Assembly: GCA_022708025.1 (NCBI GenBank)
Contig: JAKIZM010000044.1
Coordinates: forward strand, 1 to 32,665
DNA length: 32,665 bases
Reading direction: 5' to 3'
Origin: Bacteroidota bacterium
GTDB lineage: Bacteria > Bacteroidota > Ignavibacteria > Ignavibacteriales > Ignavibacteriaceae
Shown here: one piece after another, positions 25,491-32,665 of the stretch
Position numbering within the stretch: position 1 is the stretch's first letter
Layout of the letters: every line of letters starts with the position of its first letter
The notes under the pieces: model-generated
The model's database searches: none
Told to the model about the DNA's origin: nothing
The model's input: the letters and a program-made list of their open reading frames with translations, nothing else
Made by a program: the position numbers and the translations under genes

Positions 25491-27050
25491 TTACTTCATT
25501 AAAATCATTTTACGTGTTTGAAAGAAGGAGCCTGACTGCAAGGTATAAAAATATATTCCGCTTGAGAGATTCTGACCTCCGTCAGAATGACCGTTGAATT
25601 CAACTTCATAACTTCCTGCCGGTTTATACTCATTAACAAGTGTTGCAACTTCATTTCCCAAAACATCATAAACTTTTAATGAAACTAATGACCCTTCGAC
25701 TCCGCTCAGGGCGACATCAGGAATTGTGAATTTAATTTTAGTTGTAGGGTTAAATGGATTCGGATAATTTTGTTCCAATGAATAAGTCAAAAGCTGAACT
25801 ACATTTGCTTCAACAATATCCGAATATTTATAGCTGCCGTCGAGGTCAATTTGTTTTAATTTGTAGAAATATTTTCCATTACTTACTTTATTATCAACGA
25901 AACTATAAGAACGCTTTTCTGATGTGGTTCCGAAACCGGGAACAAATCCGATTTTTTCAAAATTATTTTTATCAACACTTCTCTCAACTTCAAAACCTGA
26001 GTTATTGAGTTCAGTTGCTGTTGTCCAGTTCAATTCGACACTTCCATTATTAGCAGTAGCGGTAAAGCCGGTAAGTTCAACGGGAATAATTGTTGTATCA
26101 GTATAGACCCATACTCCTCCGTTTGTTGTACCTGATACGCAAACCATAATTTTGTTACCGAAGGTTAACATTTCATTTGAGCTGTAAGTTAAATTATGAT
26201 TTACAAATGTAGCTCCTCTGTCAGTTGATTTAAATACTCCGCCGTTTCCTGCTAAATAAATATTATCCAGTAAATCAAGGGTTCCGCCTCGAATAGCCAC
26301 TGTCTGGTTGCCAACGGCATTCCAGGTCAATCCTCCATCAGTGGATTTATTAAACGGATATGGAGATGAAGTTGTTGCTGCATAAATGATGTTATCCGAA
26401 GATTGTAAAATTTCCCAAACATTTGTAGAAAGTGTAGCATTACCGAATGTTGCCCCGCCATCAGTGGAAATAAAAAATCCATTTGCTGTAGTAGAAGATG
26501 AGCCTGCATAAATAATATCGGCATTAAATCTGTCAACTTTTATTTCAACTATGCTAAAAGTTTGAAGTCCGGTATTGGTAAATGTAGCTCCGAAATCTGT
26601 GCTTCTCCAAACTCCGCCGCCTGTAGCACCGACAAAGATATGTCCGTTTTTTCCGCAGGCAACAGAGTTAATATTATGTCCTCCGAAAGTACTTGCCGGG
26701 ATTGTAGTAAAATTCTGACCACCATCAGTTGAATAAATTACTCCATTTGAAACATTAGCAACATAAACATTATTAAGAGAATCACAGGCAATGTATAAGT
26801 AATTTGATGTTCCGGTTGAGTAAACATTTGTCCAGGTTTCTCCGCCGTCAGTTGATTTAAAAATTCCTCTTGCGGAACCTGATGTGCCGGCATAAATATT
26901 ACCCGCATAATCTTTTGCTATCGACCACATAGAAAATCCGTCAACTTTTCTAACCCAGTCCTGTGAGTAGCTAACTTGTGTTATTATAAAAATTATAATT
27001 AAAGTTGATACAAACCCCAATCTGGAAAAATGGTAAAGCAGATATCTCAT
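25491..27050 (-). CDS. Secreted Asp-box (BNR/YCF48-like) beta-propeller protein with T9SS sorting domain
   Basis: The product has 519 residues. The signal peptide is residues 1-30 (ending VSYSQDW). Six Asp-box motifs S-T-D-x-G-x-x-W/F follow, including KSTDGGETW, YSTDGGQNF, RSTDFGATF, ISTDGGATF, KSTDGGLTW and KSTDRGATF, predicting a beta-propeller like sialidase or photosystem assembly factor domains. A fibronectin-like region (PVELTGFTATANNGSVELNW) comes next, then the T9SS tail [20 protein letters not shown] ... SFFQTRKMIL. Two short in-frame insertions interrupt this tail: DVALSGVEGS after KFTIP, and HSDGGQ before NLSSG. The ATG follows AGGAAAGG on the minus strand. It is divergent from the protease gene at 27545, whose tail is closely similar. 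Confidence 0.92.
   Translation of the reverse strand: MRYLLYHFSRLGFVSTLIIIFIITQVSYSQDWVRKVDGFSMWSIAKDYAGNIYAGTSGSARGIFKSTDGGETWTNVYSTGTSNYLYIACDSLNNVYVANVSNGVIYSTDGGQNFTTIPASTFGGHNINSVACGKNGHIFVGATGGGVWRSTDFGATFTNTGLQTFSIVEIKVDRFNADIIYAGSSSTTANGFFISTDGGATFGNATLSTNVWEILQSSDNIIYAATTSSPYPFNKSTDGGLTWNAVGNQTVAIRGGTLDLLDNIYLAGNGGVFKSTDRGATFVNHNLTYSSNEMLTFGNKIMVCVSGTTNGGVWVYTDTTIIPVELTGFTATANNGSVELNWTTATELNNSGFEVERSVDKNNFEKIGFVPGFGTTSEKRSYSFVDNKVSNGKYFYKLKQIDLDGSYKYSDIVEANVVQLLTYSLEQNYPNPFNPTTKIKFTIPDVALSGVEGSLVSLKVYDVLGNEVATLVNEYKPAGSYEVEFNGHSDGGQNLSSGIYFYTLQSGSFFQTRKMILMK
25566..25591 (-). repeat. Palindromic element in coding DNA, T9SS tail site B (first copy)
   Basis: ATTCTGAC (25569-25576) and GTCAGAAT (25581-25588) form a perfect 8-bp stem with loop CTCC. 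The flanks GAG and GAC complete a 26-bp unit. It encodes most of HSDGGQ just before NLSSG in the T9SS tail. The same unit, differing in its loop, occurs at 29706-29731. Confidence 0.7.
25688..25717 (-). repeat. Palindromic element in coding DNA, T9SS tail site A
   Basis: This 30-bp imperfect palindrome has outer ATG/CAT and CCCT/AGGG pairs around the core CTTCGACTCCGCTCAGG. It encodes about ten extra residues (DVALSGVEGS) between KIKFTIP and VSLKVYD. The G+C content is far above the surrounding gene. Its length is a multiple of three, so the frame is kept. Confidence 0.7.
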
Positions 27051-27544
27051 TGTTCTAACCTTTCCTGTTTGTTGTTTAACTGATTATTAAATAAAGTAAT
27101 ACAAACTTTGCGTTACTTTTATTTTGTTGTCACGAAATCGGATAATCTTTTAATCAACTTAGAAAATTGTCTTAAAAAATCCAAGTTTTAAAACTTAATA
27201 ATGATAATCCGAAATCACTCAATTTCTGTTAATTTGATATCCGTCCAAAATACATTTGTATTCATCAATATCTGTTTAAAAATTATTTTCGATTTAAATA
27301 CGATCACTTTTGATTATTAGATATTTATAGGATTAACTAGATACTGAAAAGTTCGACGTACTTTTAAGAACAAGAGATGTTCTATCTTTATTCGTAATGA
27401 AAGAATTGTTTTATTTGCTTGAAATTATCAGCATCATTAAAATTTTTTAATTTGTTATGCCTTAATATTTGTTATTTATAAAAAATATTCACAGTTTTAG
27501 TATTAGAAATACGAATCCGATATCAACAAAAAAACAGGTGCCAA
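27051..27544. promoter_or_regulatory. Divergent intergenic region between two T9SS genes
   Basis: The 494 bp separate oppositely oriented genes and must hold both promoters; I cannot place -35/-10 boxes with confidence. A 14-bp perfect palindrome AAGTTTTAAAACTT lies at 27183-27196 and could bind a regulator. AAAAGT and ACTTTT flank TCGACGT near 27346-27365. No gene or RNA is seen. Confidence 0.4.
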
Positions 27545-29806
27545 ATGAAAAATCTTCTTACTTTTTTTTCTCTTTTAATTCTTTGTTCAATCTTGCAATT
27601 AAACATTAATGCTCAATCTTCGGATGCGGTAATCCATCCTTATTTACAGGTGGTGTTACTTAGCGCATCGGATAACGAGATGGTAAATGTTTATGCTACA
27701 TTAAAAGAACAATATCCTTTAAAAGTCTTGCAACTGGAAACAGCATTCCTTTCTAAAAAAGACAGACAGAAGGAAGTAGTGCGAATTCTTAAAAACTTCT
27801 CCTATTCACGTCAACAGTCTGTTCGTGATTATCTTGAAAATGCCAAACAACAGAATCTGGTTAGTAAAATTGATGTTCTTTGGGCAGCAAACACAATAGT
27901 ATTTTCTGCAGTTCCTTCAGTGATTTATAATCTTGCACAGAACTTTAACGAAATAGCAGAAATAAGATTTGATCCTGTATATGATGAGAATCAGTTAATT
28001 GATCCAACTAATGAACAACAAGAGCTATCGTCTGAAAATATAATGGCATTGCAGCCAGGACTTACTCTGATGAATGTTCCTGCTGTTTGGGCTGCCGGTG
28101 ATAGCGGTCAGGGAGTGCTTGTAGGAAATCTTGATGATGGCTGCGATTGGCGCCATCCGGATCTTGTTCATAATATCTGGAATAATTTAGGAGAAGATGC
28201 AAATGGTAATGGCGTAACTATTATATGGAATGGCTCTTCCTGGGTTTTTGATCCCGGTGATTTAAATGGTATTGATGATGACGGTAACGGTTATGTAGAT
28301 GATGTAATAGGATGGGATTTCTGGAATAATGATAACAATGTATATTACTCAAGCAGTTCACACGGAACATCAACTTCGGGAATTGTGTGTGGTGATGGTA
28401 CAAACGGGACTCAAACCGGTGTTGCTCCTAAGGCAAAAATTTTACCTCTAAGACCAAACGGTGAATCTCAGTACTGGTTAGCACAGCAATATGCAATTGA
28501 TAAAGGAGTTGATGTTATTACGAGTTCGCTAAGTTACAAATGGTATTTTAATCCACAGCCAAATTATCCAATGTTCCGTCAAATGACTGATGTTGAACTT
28601 GCTGCCGGAGTAGTTCATACAAATTCTACAAGTAATGATGGAACTAATTTAGGCAATGCCCCGGTTCCATTTAATATTTCAGCTCCCGGAAATTCACCAT
28701 CGCCCTGGATTCATTCTGATCAGACTTTGGTAGGCGGATTAAGTTCAGTAATCGGTGTAGGAAATGTTGATGCCTCAACGGATTTTATTGTCAGCAGTTC
28801 GCCTTATGGTCCGGCAACATGGGAAGATATTAAAGTTAACCATTCTTCATACCCATATAATATGCCGGTCGGATATCAGGATTATCCTTATGAAACCATG
28901 TCTGGCTCTATTGGATTGATAAAACCTGATATAAGTGCACCGGGTAATGGTACGACATCAACAATTAACGGAACCGGATATGGATCTTTCAGCGGAACAT
29001 CAGGTGCAACACCGCACGCAGGCGGCGTATCAGCTTTGTTATTATCTGTAAATCCTAATTTAACTCCTGCAGATGTTAGTATGATTCTTCAGACAACAGC
29101 AATAGAAAAAGGTACTGCAGGCAAAGATAACAGATACGGCGCAGGAAGAATAGATGCTTATGCTGCTTATCTTTTAGCTCTTTCAATGATACCGGTTGAA
29201 CTAACATCGTTCAGTGCTTCAACAGATCAGAATTCTGTTATATTAAACTGGTCAACTGCAACTGAAACTAACAATGCAGGCTTTTCAGTTGAAAGAAAAA
29301 TTCCCGTTGATGAAAGATGGATTGAAATTGGCTTTGTTCCGGGTTTTGGAACCACTACTGAAAAAAGAAGTTATTCTTTTACAGATAATAATCTTGCAAC
29401 AGGTTCATACAGTTATCGTTTAAAACAAATTGATTACAATGGGACAGTTGAATATAGTAATGAAGTTTTTGCAGAAGTTGGAGCTCCGGAGGAATTTTCT
29501 CTTTCGCAGAACTATCCAAATCCGTTTAATCCGGTTACAAAAATAAAATTCACAATTCCAACCCCTCCTTCATCCTCCCCTTTATCAAAGGGGAGGAACG
29601 AGGTGGGGTTCGTTACTTTAAAAATATATGATATTTTAGGAAATGAAGTTGCAACATTGGTTAATGAATACAAACCTGCCGGAACTTATGAAGTTGAATT
29701 TAACAGTCATTCTGACGAAGGTCAGAATCTCTCAAGTGGAGTTTATTACTATCAGCTTAAATCCGGAAGTTTTATTTCAACAAAGAAGATGATTCTTTTA
29801 AAATAA
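27545..29806 (+). CDS. Secreted subtilisin-like (S8) serine protease with T9SS sorting domain
   Basis: The product has 753 residues. The signal peptide ends at about residue 24 (NINAQSS), and a propeptide runs to about 170. The catalytic triad is visible as Asp197 in VGNLDDGCDWRHPDL, His273 in SSHGTSTSG and Ser486 in SGTSGATPHAGG; HTNSTSNDG supplies the oxyanion Asn. A fibronectin-like segment (PVELTSFSASTDQNSVILNW) precedes the T9SS tail [20 protein letters not shown] ... SGSFISTKKMILLK. The tail contains an insertion TPPSSSPLSKGRNEVGF encoded by a long inverted repeat, and HSDEGQ encoded by a shorter one. The role is probably extracellular protein degradation. Confidence 0.95.
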   Translation: MKNLLTFFSLLILCSILQLNINAQSSDAVIHPYLQVVLLSASDNEMVNVYATLKEQYPLKVLQLETAFLSKKDRQKEVVRILKNFSYSRQQSVRDYLENAKQQNLVSKIDVLWAANTIVFSAVPSVIYNLAQNFNEIAEIRFDPVYDENQLIDPTNEQQELSSENIMALQPGLTLMNVPAVWAAGDSGQGVLVGNLDDGCDWRHPDLVHNIWNNLGEDANGNGVTIIWNGSSWVFDPGDLNGIDDDGNGYVDDVIGWDFWNNDNNVYYSSSSHGTSTSGIVCGDGTNGTQTGVAPKAKILPLRPNGESQYWLAQQYAIDKGVDVITSSLSYKWYFNPQPNYPMFRQMTDVELAAGVVHTNSTSNDGTNLGNAPVPFNISAPGNSPSPWIHSDQTLVGGLSSVIGVGNVDASTDFIVSSSPYGPATWEDIKVNHSSYPYNMPVGYQDYPYETMSGSIGLIKPDISAPGNGTTSTINGTGYGSFSGTSGATPHAGGVSALLLSVNPNLTPADVSMILQTTAIEKGTAGKDNRYGAGRIDAYAAYLLALSMIPVELTSFSASTDQNSVILNWSTATETNNAGFSVERKIPVDERWIEIGFVPGFGTTTEKRSYSFTDNNLATGSYSYRLKQIDYNGTVEYSNEVFAEVGAPEEFSLSQNYPNPFNPVTKIKFTIPTPPSSSPLSKGRNEVGFVTLKIYDILGNEVATLVNEYKPAGTYEVEFNSHSDEGQNLSSGVYYYQLKSGSFISTKKMILLK
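29560..29610 (+). repeat. Long palindromic element in coding DNA, T9SS tail site A of the protease
   Basis: Two 24-bp arms (29560-29583 and 29587-29610) are inverted copies with four mismatches and a 3-nt loop. The inner part CCTCCCCTTT/AAAGGGGAGG is perfect. The 51 bp equal 17 codons and encode the segment with PPSSSPLSKGRNEVG between KIKFTIP and VTLKIYD. This is the same point at which the neighbouring gene carries a different palindrome. Confidence 0.85.
29706..29731 (+). repeat. Palindromic element in coding DNA, T9SS tail site B (second copy)
   Basis: ATTCTGAC (29709-29716) and GTCAGAAT (29721-29728) form a perfect 8-bp stem with loop GAAG. It encodes most of HSDEGQ before NLSSG. It is the same unit as at 25566-25591 except for one loop base. 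Confidence 0.7.
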
Positions 29807-29858
29807 TTTACAGGTTTTTGTAAAAGCTCAAAACGGGAATTCAATATATTTTCATTTA

Positions 29859-29884
29859 TCGTTGAGCATTGAACATTTAACATT
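29859..29884. repeat. Dispersed 26-bp repeat, intergenic copy
   Basis: The segment TGAGCATTGAACATTTAACA with short flanks matches 31066-31091 at 23 of 26 positions. This copy lies between the protease stop and its terminator. The other lies in the signal-peptide codons of the last gene. Confidence 0.55.
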
Positions 29885-29913
29885 AAAAAGCGGTTTTCGG
29901 ACCGCTTTTTTTT
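29885..29913 (+). terminator. Rho-independent terminator of the protease gene
   Basis: AAAAAGCGGT (29885-29894) pairs with ACCGCTTTTT (29901-29910) around loop TTTCGG, giving a 10-bp stem that ends in a run of eight T's (29906-29913). It lies about 80 bp after the protease stop. Confidence 0.93.
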
Positions 29914-30025
29914 GCAACTTTCGTGATACAATTCTCATCTAAACTCTTGTGAATCCGGTTTAACTTGATTCATCAAATATTACCTGATAACTTTGAAACG
30001 AAAAAACGGAGAAATAAAATAAAAA

Positions 30026-30868
30026 ATGAACGGACTTAAAACAGTATTTCTAATGTCAGCAATGATGGCTCTTTTTCTGCTTGTCGGTTATGCGATTGGC
30101 GGAAAATCCGGAATGGCAATAGCTTTTATATTTTCTTTAATTATGAATTTTGGTTCTTACTGGTTTTCGGATAAGATAGTACTTGCTATGTATAAAGCAC
30201 AACCGATTACAAGAGAACAATCACCTAAGTTTTATGATATGGTTAAACAGCTTGCACAAAATGCAAATCTTCCGATGCCGAAGGTTTATATTATTAACGA
30301 TCCAACACCAAACGCTTTTGCAACCGGCAGAAATCCCAAAAATGCTGCTGTTGCTGCAACAACCGGAATCTTACAAGGTTTAAATAACGATGAACTTGCC
30401 GGTGTAATGGCACACGAACTTGCACACGTGAAGCACAGGGATATTTTAATTAGTACAATTGCCGCAACACTGGTCGGAACAATTTCTTACATTGCGCAAA
30501 TGGCAGGCTGGGCTGCTATGTTTGGCAGAGGTAATGATAGAGAAGGAAATGGTCTCGGCGGATTGGTTTTAATTATACTTTCACCAATTATTGCAATGCT
30601 TTTACAAATGGCGATTTCCAGATCGCGTGAATTTGCTGCTGATGCAGGTGGTGCAGAAATAAGCGGCAATCCATTAGCACTTGCTTCGGCTTTACAAAAA
30701 ATTTCAAGAGGTAACGAAGTTCAGCATTTAAGAAATACTTCACCATCAACTGCACATATGTTTATAATCAGTCCTTTGTTTGGCGGAATGAGTAAATTAT
30801 TTTCCACACATCCGCCGGTTGAACAGAGAATTGCAAAACTTCAGGAAATTGCTGCAGGCAGAAGGTAG
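30026..30868 (+). CDS. htpX: Membrane zinc metalloprotease HtpX (M48)
   Basis: HtpX is a membrane-embedded quality-control protease that cleaves misfolded membrane proteins. The 280-residue product is standard length. Two N-terminal membrane helices (about residues 7-25 and 31-48) precede the catalytic domain with [10 protein letters not shown], where His130, Glu131 and His134 form the zinc site. Two further hydrophobic helices follow. [12 protein letters not shown] near 200 supplies the third ligand Glu, and [17 protein letters not shown] closes the protein as in the family. GGAGA at 30008-30012 is somewhat far from the ATG. It stands alone between two terminators. Confidence 0.96.
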   Translation: MNGLKTVFLMSAMMALFLLVGYAIGGKSGMAIAFIFSLIMNFGSYWFSDKIVLAMYKAQPITREQSPKFYDMVKQLAQNANLPMPKVYIINDPTPNAFATGRNPKNAAVAATTGILQGLNNDELAGVMAHELAHVKHRDILISTIAATLVGTISYIAQMAGWAAMFGRGNDREGNGLGGLVLIILSPIIAMLLQMAISRSREFAADAGGAEISGNPLALASALQKISRGNEVQHLRNTSPSTAHMFIISPLFGGMSKLFSTHPPVEQRIAKLQEIAAGRR

Positions 30869-30917
30869 TTGGGATTAGGAAGTTGGAAATAGGAAGTAGG
30901 TTGTTGGGGGTTAGAGG
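30869..30917 (+). repeat. G-rich degenerate short repeat after htpX
   Basis: The sequence after the htpX stop reads as variations of GGAAGTTGG/GGAAGTAGG/GGGATTAGG with no C on the + strand for about 50 bases. It is a simple-sequence tract with no gene. It is followed by a terminator at 30947-30979. Confidence 0.5.
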
Positions 30918-30946
30918 ATAATTTTGGTTATTAGATCCAATAATTT

Positions 30947-30985
30947 ACAAACCCAATTTCTTTGAGAAATTGGGTTTGTTTTTTA
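30947..30985 (+). terminator. Rho-independent terminator of htpX
   Basis: A perfect 14-bp stem (ACAAACCCAATTTC at 30947-30960 with GAAATTGGGTTTGT at 30966-30979) has a 5-nt loop and a T-run from 30979 onwards. Confidence 0.93.
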
Positions 30986-31034
30986 TATTATTTAAGTTAC
31001 AATTACAAAATCTCAAAACATATTGAGGTGAGAA

Positions 31035-32665
31035 GTGAAACTAAAATACTTTCTTTTCTTATTGCTCGCTGAGCATTTAACCTTTAACATTACTTACGCA
31101 ACCGTGCGCTATGTAAGCACAACCGGCAGCAGCACACCGCCTTACACAAGCTGGGAAACAGCCTCAGACAGCATACAAAAGTGCATTAACATTTGCAATT
31201 TTGGTGATACTGTTTATGTAGCAAACGGAGTTTACAAAGAAAACCTTGTAATAAACACAGCCATAAGTTTAATTGGCAGCAGTATGGATAGCACTGTAAT
31301 TGATGGTACTGGTTTAGCTGATTTAACAATTGTTGTAAATACAAATATTTTTATTTCAAATTTTCACATATGCGGGAAAGGTTTTAACTTAACTAATTCT
31401 TGTATTATTTGGGCGACAGTACAGAACTCCATTATTAACGTTAGTAAATGCAAAATGGGTGAAAGTTCCACAGGTATTGGTTGCGTAAGTGCTACATTAT
31501 TTGCTAGTGATCTTGTTATGTATAGCTTATTCAAAGGATTTGTTTTACTTAGTAGTTTAAATAACGATTATAATATCAAAAGATGTAATATTGTACTATC
31601 TGATGAAGGCTCAAGATGTATCGATGTTGGTTATGCAGCCAATTCTAACTTTTTTATTTATAACAATATAATGTTATCTGATGCAATTTATGGATCCTAT
31701 TATGGTATATATCTTGGGGCAATTAAAAGAATACATTTGTTTAATAATGTAATTGGTAGATTTTTAGTTAATATTAACTTTGGTGACATAATTGATACAG
31801 CGTTTATTTACAATAATCTATCATTGTATAAAGGATCCAGGGGTTTGAGTGGAGATGGTAGTATTTATACCGAAAATGACTTAACTGTAATTAAAAACAA
31901 TATTTTCAAAGAAAACGATGATTCGGCAGTGCGTGGATTTCCACCTTATGTTAATTTGGACTATAATTTATTTTGGGAAAACCAGAACGATTTGTATGGT
32001 TTAAGTTATGGTGACAGCGACATTGTAGCAGACCCAATGTTTGTAAAAGATACAATACCAACATCAAACGGAAACTATGATTTTCATCTTCAAAAATATT
32101 CACCGGCGATAGATAAAGGAGACCCAAATATCCTTGATTTAGATGGAAGCAGAAGCGACATTGGTATGTATGGCGGACCATTTGGAGAAACTTATACTTA
32201 CCAGGACTTAGCACCTCTTGCCCCAAGAAATCTTTCCGCTATTGTTGATTCGAATTACATATTAGTTAAATGGAATAAGAACACAGAAGCAGATACAGCT
32301 TATTATAAAGTTTACAGGGATACAGTATCAGGTTTTACAATAGACTCAACAAAGCTTGTCAGCTCACCTAAGGATACATTTTTTGTTCAGGTAAAACCGC
32401 ATAATATAAGAAGATATGTTTACAAAGTTACCTGTGTAGATAAACAAGGCAATGAATCAAAACCATCAGAGGAACTTATTGTAAACATTACATCAGTTTC
32501 AATGAATGGCTATCCAATGATTGTCAGTGATTATATTCTTTATCAGAACTATCCAAATCCATTTAATCCATCAACAAAGATAGGGTATCAATTAAAATCA
32601 GGTGGCTATGTAAAACTGATGGTCTATGATATAAAGGGAGAGCTTGTTTCAGTTCTTGTAAACAA
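31035..32665 (+). CDS. Secreted right-handed beta-helix protein with T9SS sorting domain (3' end outside window)
   Basis: An uninterrupted frame runs from GTG at 31035 to the window edge (543 codons). GAGGTGAG just upstream supports the GTG start. A signal peptide ([11 protein letters not shown]...ITYA, about 23 residues) leads into a region full of short N-N-I/N-N-V turns ([35 protein letters not shown]). This is typical of pectate-lyase-like parallel beta-helices, closing with [20 protein letters not shown] and GMYGGP. A fibronectin type III domain ([20 protein letters not shown]) and [19 protein letters not shown] follow, so the T9SS tail has begun and only its last 40 or so residues are missing. 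No polysaccharide substrate can be named; no catalytic residues were identified. Confidence 0.88.
   Translation, partial: MKLKYFLFLLLAEHLTFNITYATVRYVSTTGSSTPPYTSWETASDSIQKCINICNFGDTVYVANGVYKENLVINTAISLIGSSMDSTVIDGTGLADLTIVVNTNIFISNFHICGKGFNLTNSCIIWATVQNSIINVSKCKMGESSTGIGCVSATLFASDLVMYSLFKGFVLLSSLNNDYNIKRCNIVLSDEGSRCIDVGYAANSNFFIYNNIMLSDAIYGSYYGIYLGAIKRIHLFNNVIGRFLVNINFGDIIDTAFIYNNLSLYKGSRGLSGDGSIYTENDLTVIKNNIFKENDDSAVRGFPPYVNLDYNLFWENQNDLYGLSYGDSDIVADPMFVKDTIPTSNGNYDFHLQKYSPAIDKGDPNILDLDGSRSDIGMYGGPFGETYTYQDLAPLAPRNLSAIVDSNYILVKWNKNTEADTAYYKVYRDTVSGFTIDSTKLVSSPKDTFFVQVKPHNIRRYVYKVTCVDKQGNESKPSEELIVNITSVSMNGYPMIVSDYILYQNYPNPFNPSTKIGYQLKSGGYVKLMVYDIKGELVSVLVN
31066..31091. repeat. Dispersed 26-bp repeat, copy inside signal-peptide codons
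   Basis: This copy matches 29859-29884 with three mismatches and encodes LAEHLTFNI at the end of the signal peptide. The charged Glu-His pair is unusual for the hydrophobic core of a signal peptide, which fits an insertion. Confidence 0.5.

Noticed and set aside
30869..30917. G-rich tract as a possible CRISPR or regulatory array
   Set aside because: Units are short, degenerate and without regular spacers; it is simple-sequence DNA.
1..32665. tRNA, rRNA, insertion sequences and CRISPR arrays
   Set aside because: I found no cloverleaf-like segment, no transposase gene and no regular repeat-spacer array; short RNA genes could still be missed without a covariance search.

Overview
The window (about one-third G+C) looks like a chromosomal segment from a free-living Gram-negative bacterium of the Bacteroidota/Chlorobiota/Ignavibacteria group. 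Reasons: four secreted proteins carry tails of the type IX secretion (T9SS) C-terminal kind, three of them with [12 protein letters not shown] or NSPNPF-like motifs typical of Ignavibacteria and relatives; there is a lipid A pathway, so an outer membrane; and TTG starts are used freely (positions 76, 3443, 7057, 20912). No 16S or other decisive marker is present, so the placement is inference.

Layout. 76-585 is a possible lysozyme-fold protein with a doubtful N-terminus, followed by a terminator hairpin at 739-767. From 840 to 16060 nine genes run head to tail on the + strand with gaps of 31 bp or less or with overlaps: a membrane-anchored GH2-like protein that seems to lack the catalytic acid/base, smc, a T9SS cargo protein, a HAD phosphatase, an isoprenylcysteine-methyltransferase-like membrane protein, lpxB, a DUF374 acyltransferase, lpxK and ppdK (which has a strange lysine-rich tail). 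After a 70-bp hairpin element come queA and ispD.

17888-20911 is a small accessory island between housekeeping genes: a 44-codon ORF, a membrane-anchored coiled-coil protein and a Fic AMP-transferase, each separated by one base, then a direct-repeat/hairpin block and a DprA/SMF-like gene broken by one in-frame TAA. Conserved functions resume with glgP, a VOC protein and a TerB-like protein, then (minus strand) a glutathione peroxidase, a small membrane protein and an Asp-box T9SS protein. On the + strand follow a subtilisin-like T9SS protease, htpX, and a beta-helix T9SS protein that starts with GTG and runs off the right edge.

The most distinctive signal is a set of small palindromic elements that sit in frame inside coding DNA. 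The two divergent T9SS genes (25491-27050 and 27545-29806) each carry insertions at the same two places in their sorting domains: different palindromes at the first site and the same palindrome at the second. A related-looking hairpin lies between ppdK and queA, and another 26-bp dispersed repeat occurs both in an intergenic region and inside a signal peptide. This suggests short mobile palindromes that add peptide segments to tolerant loops of secreted proteins.
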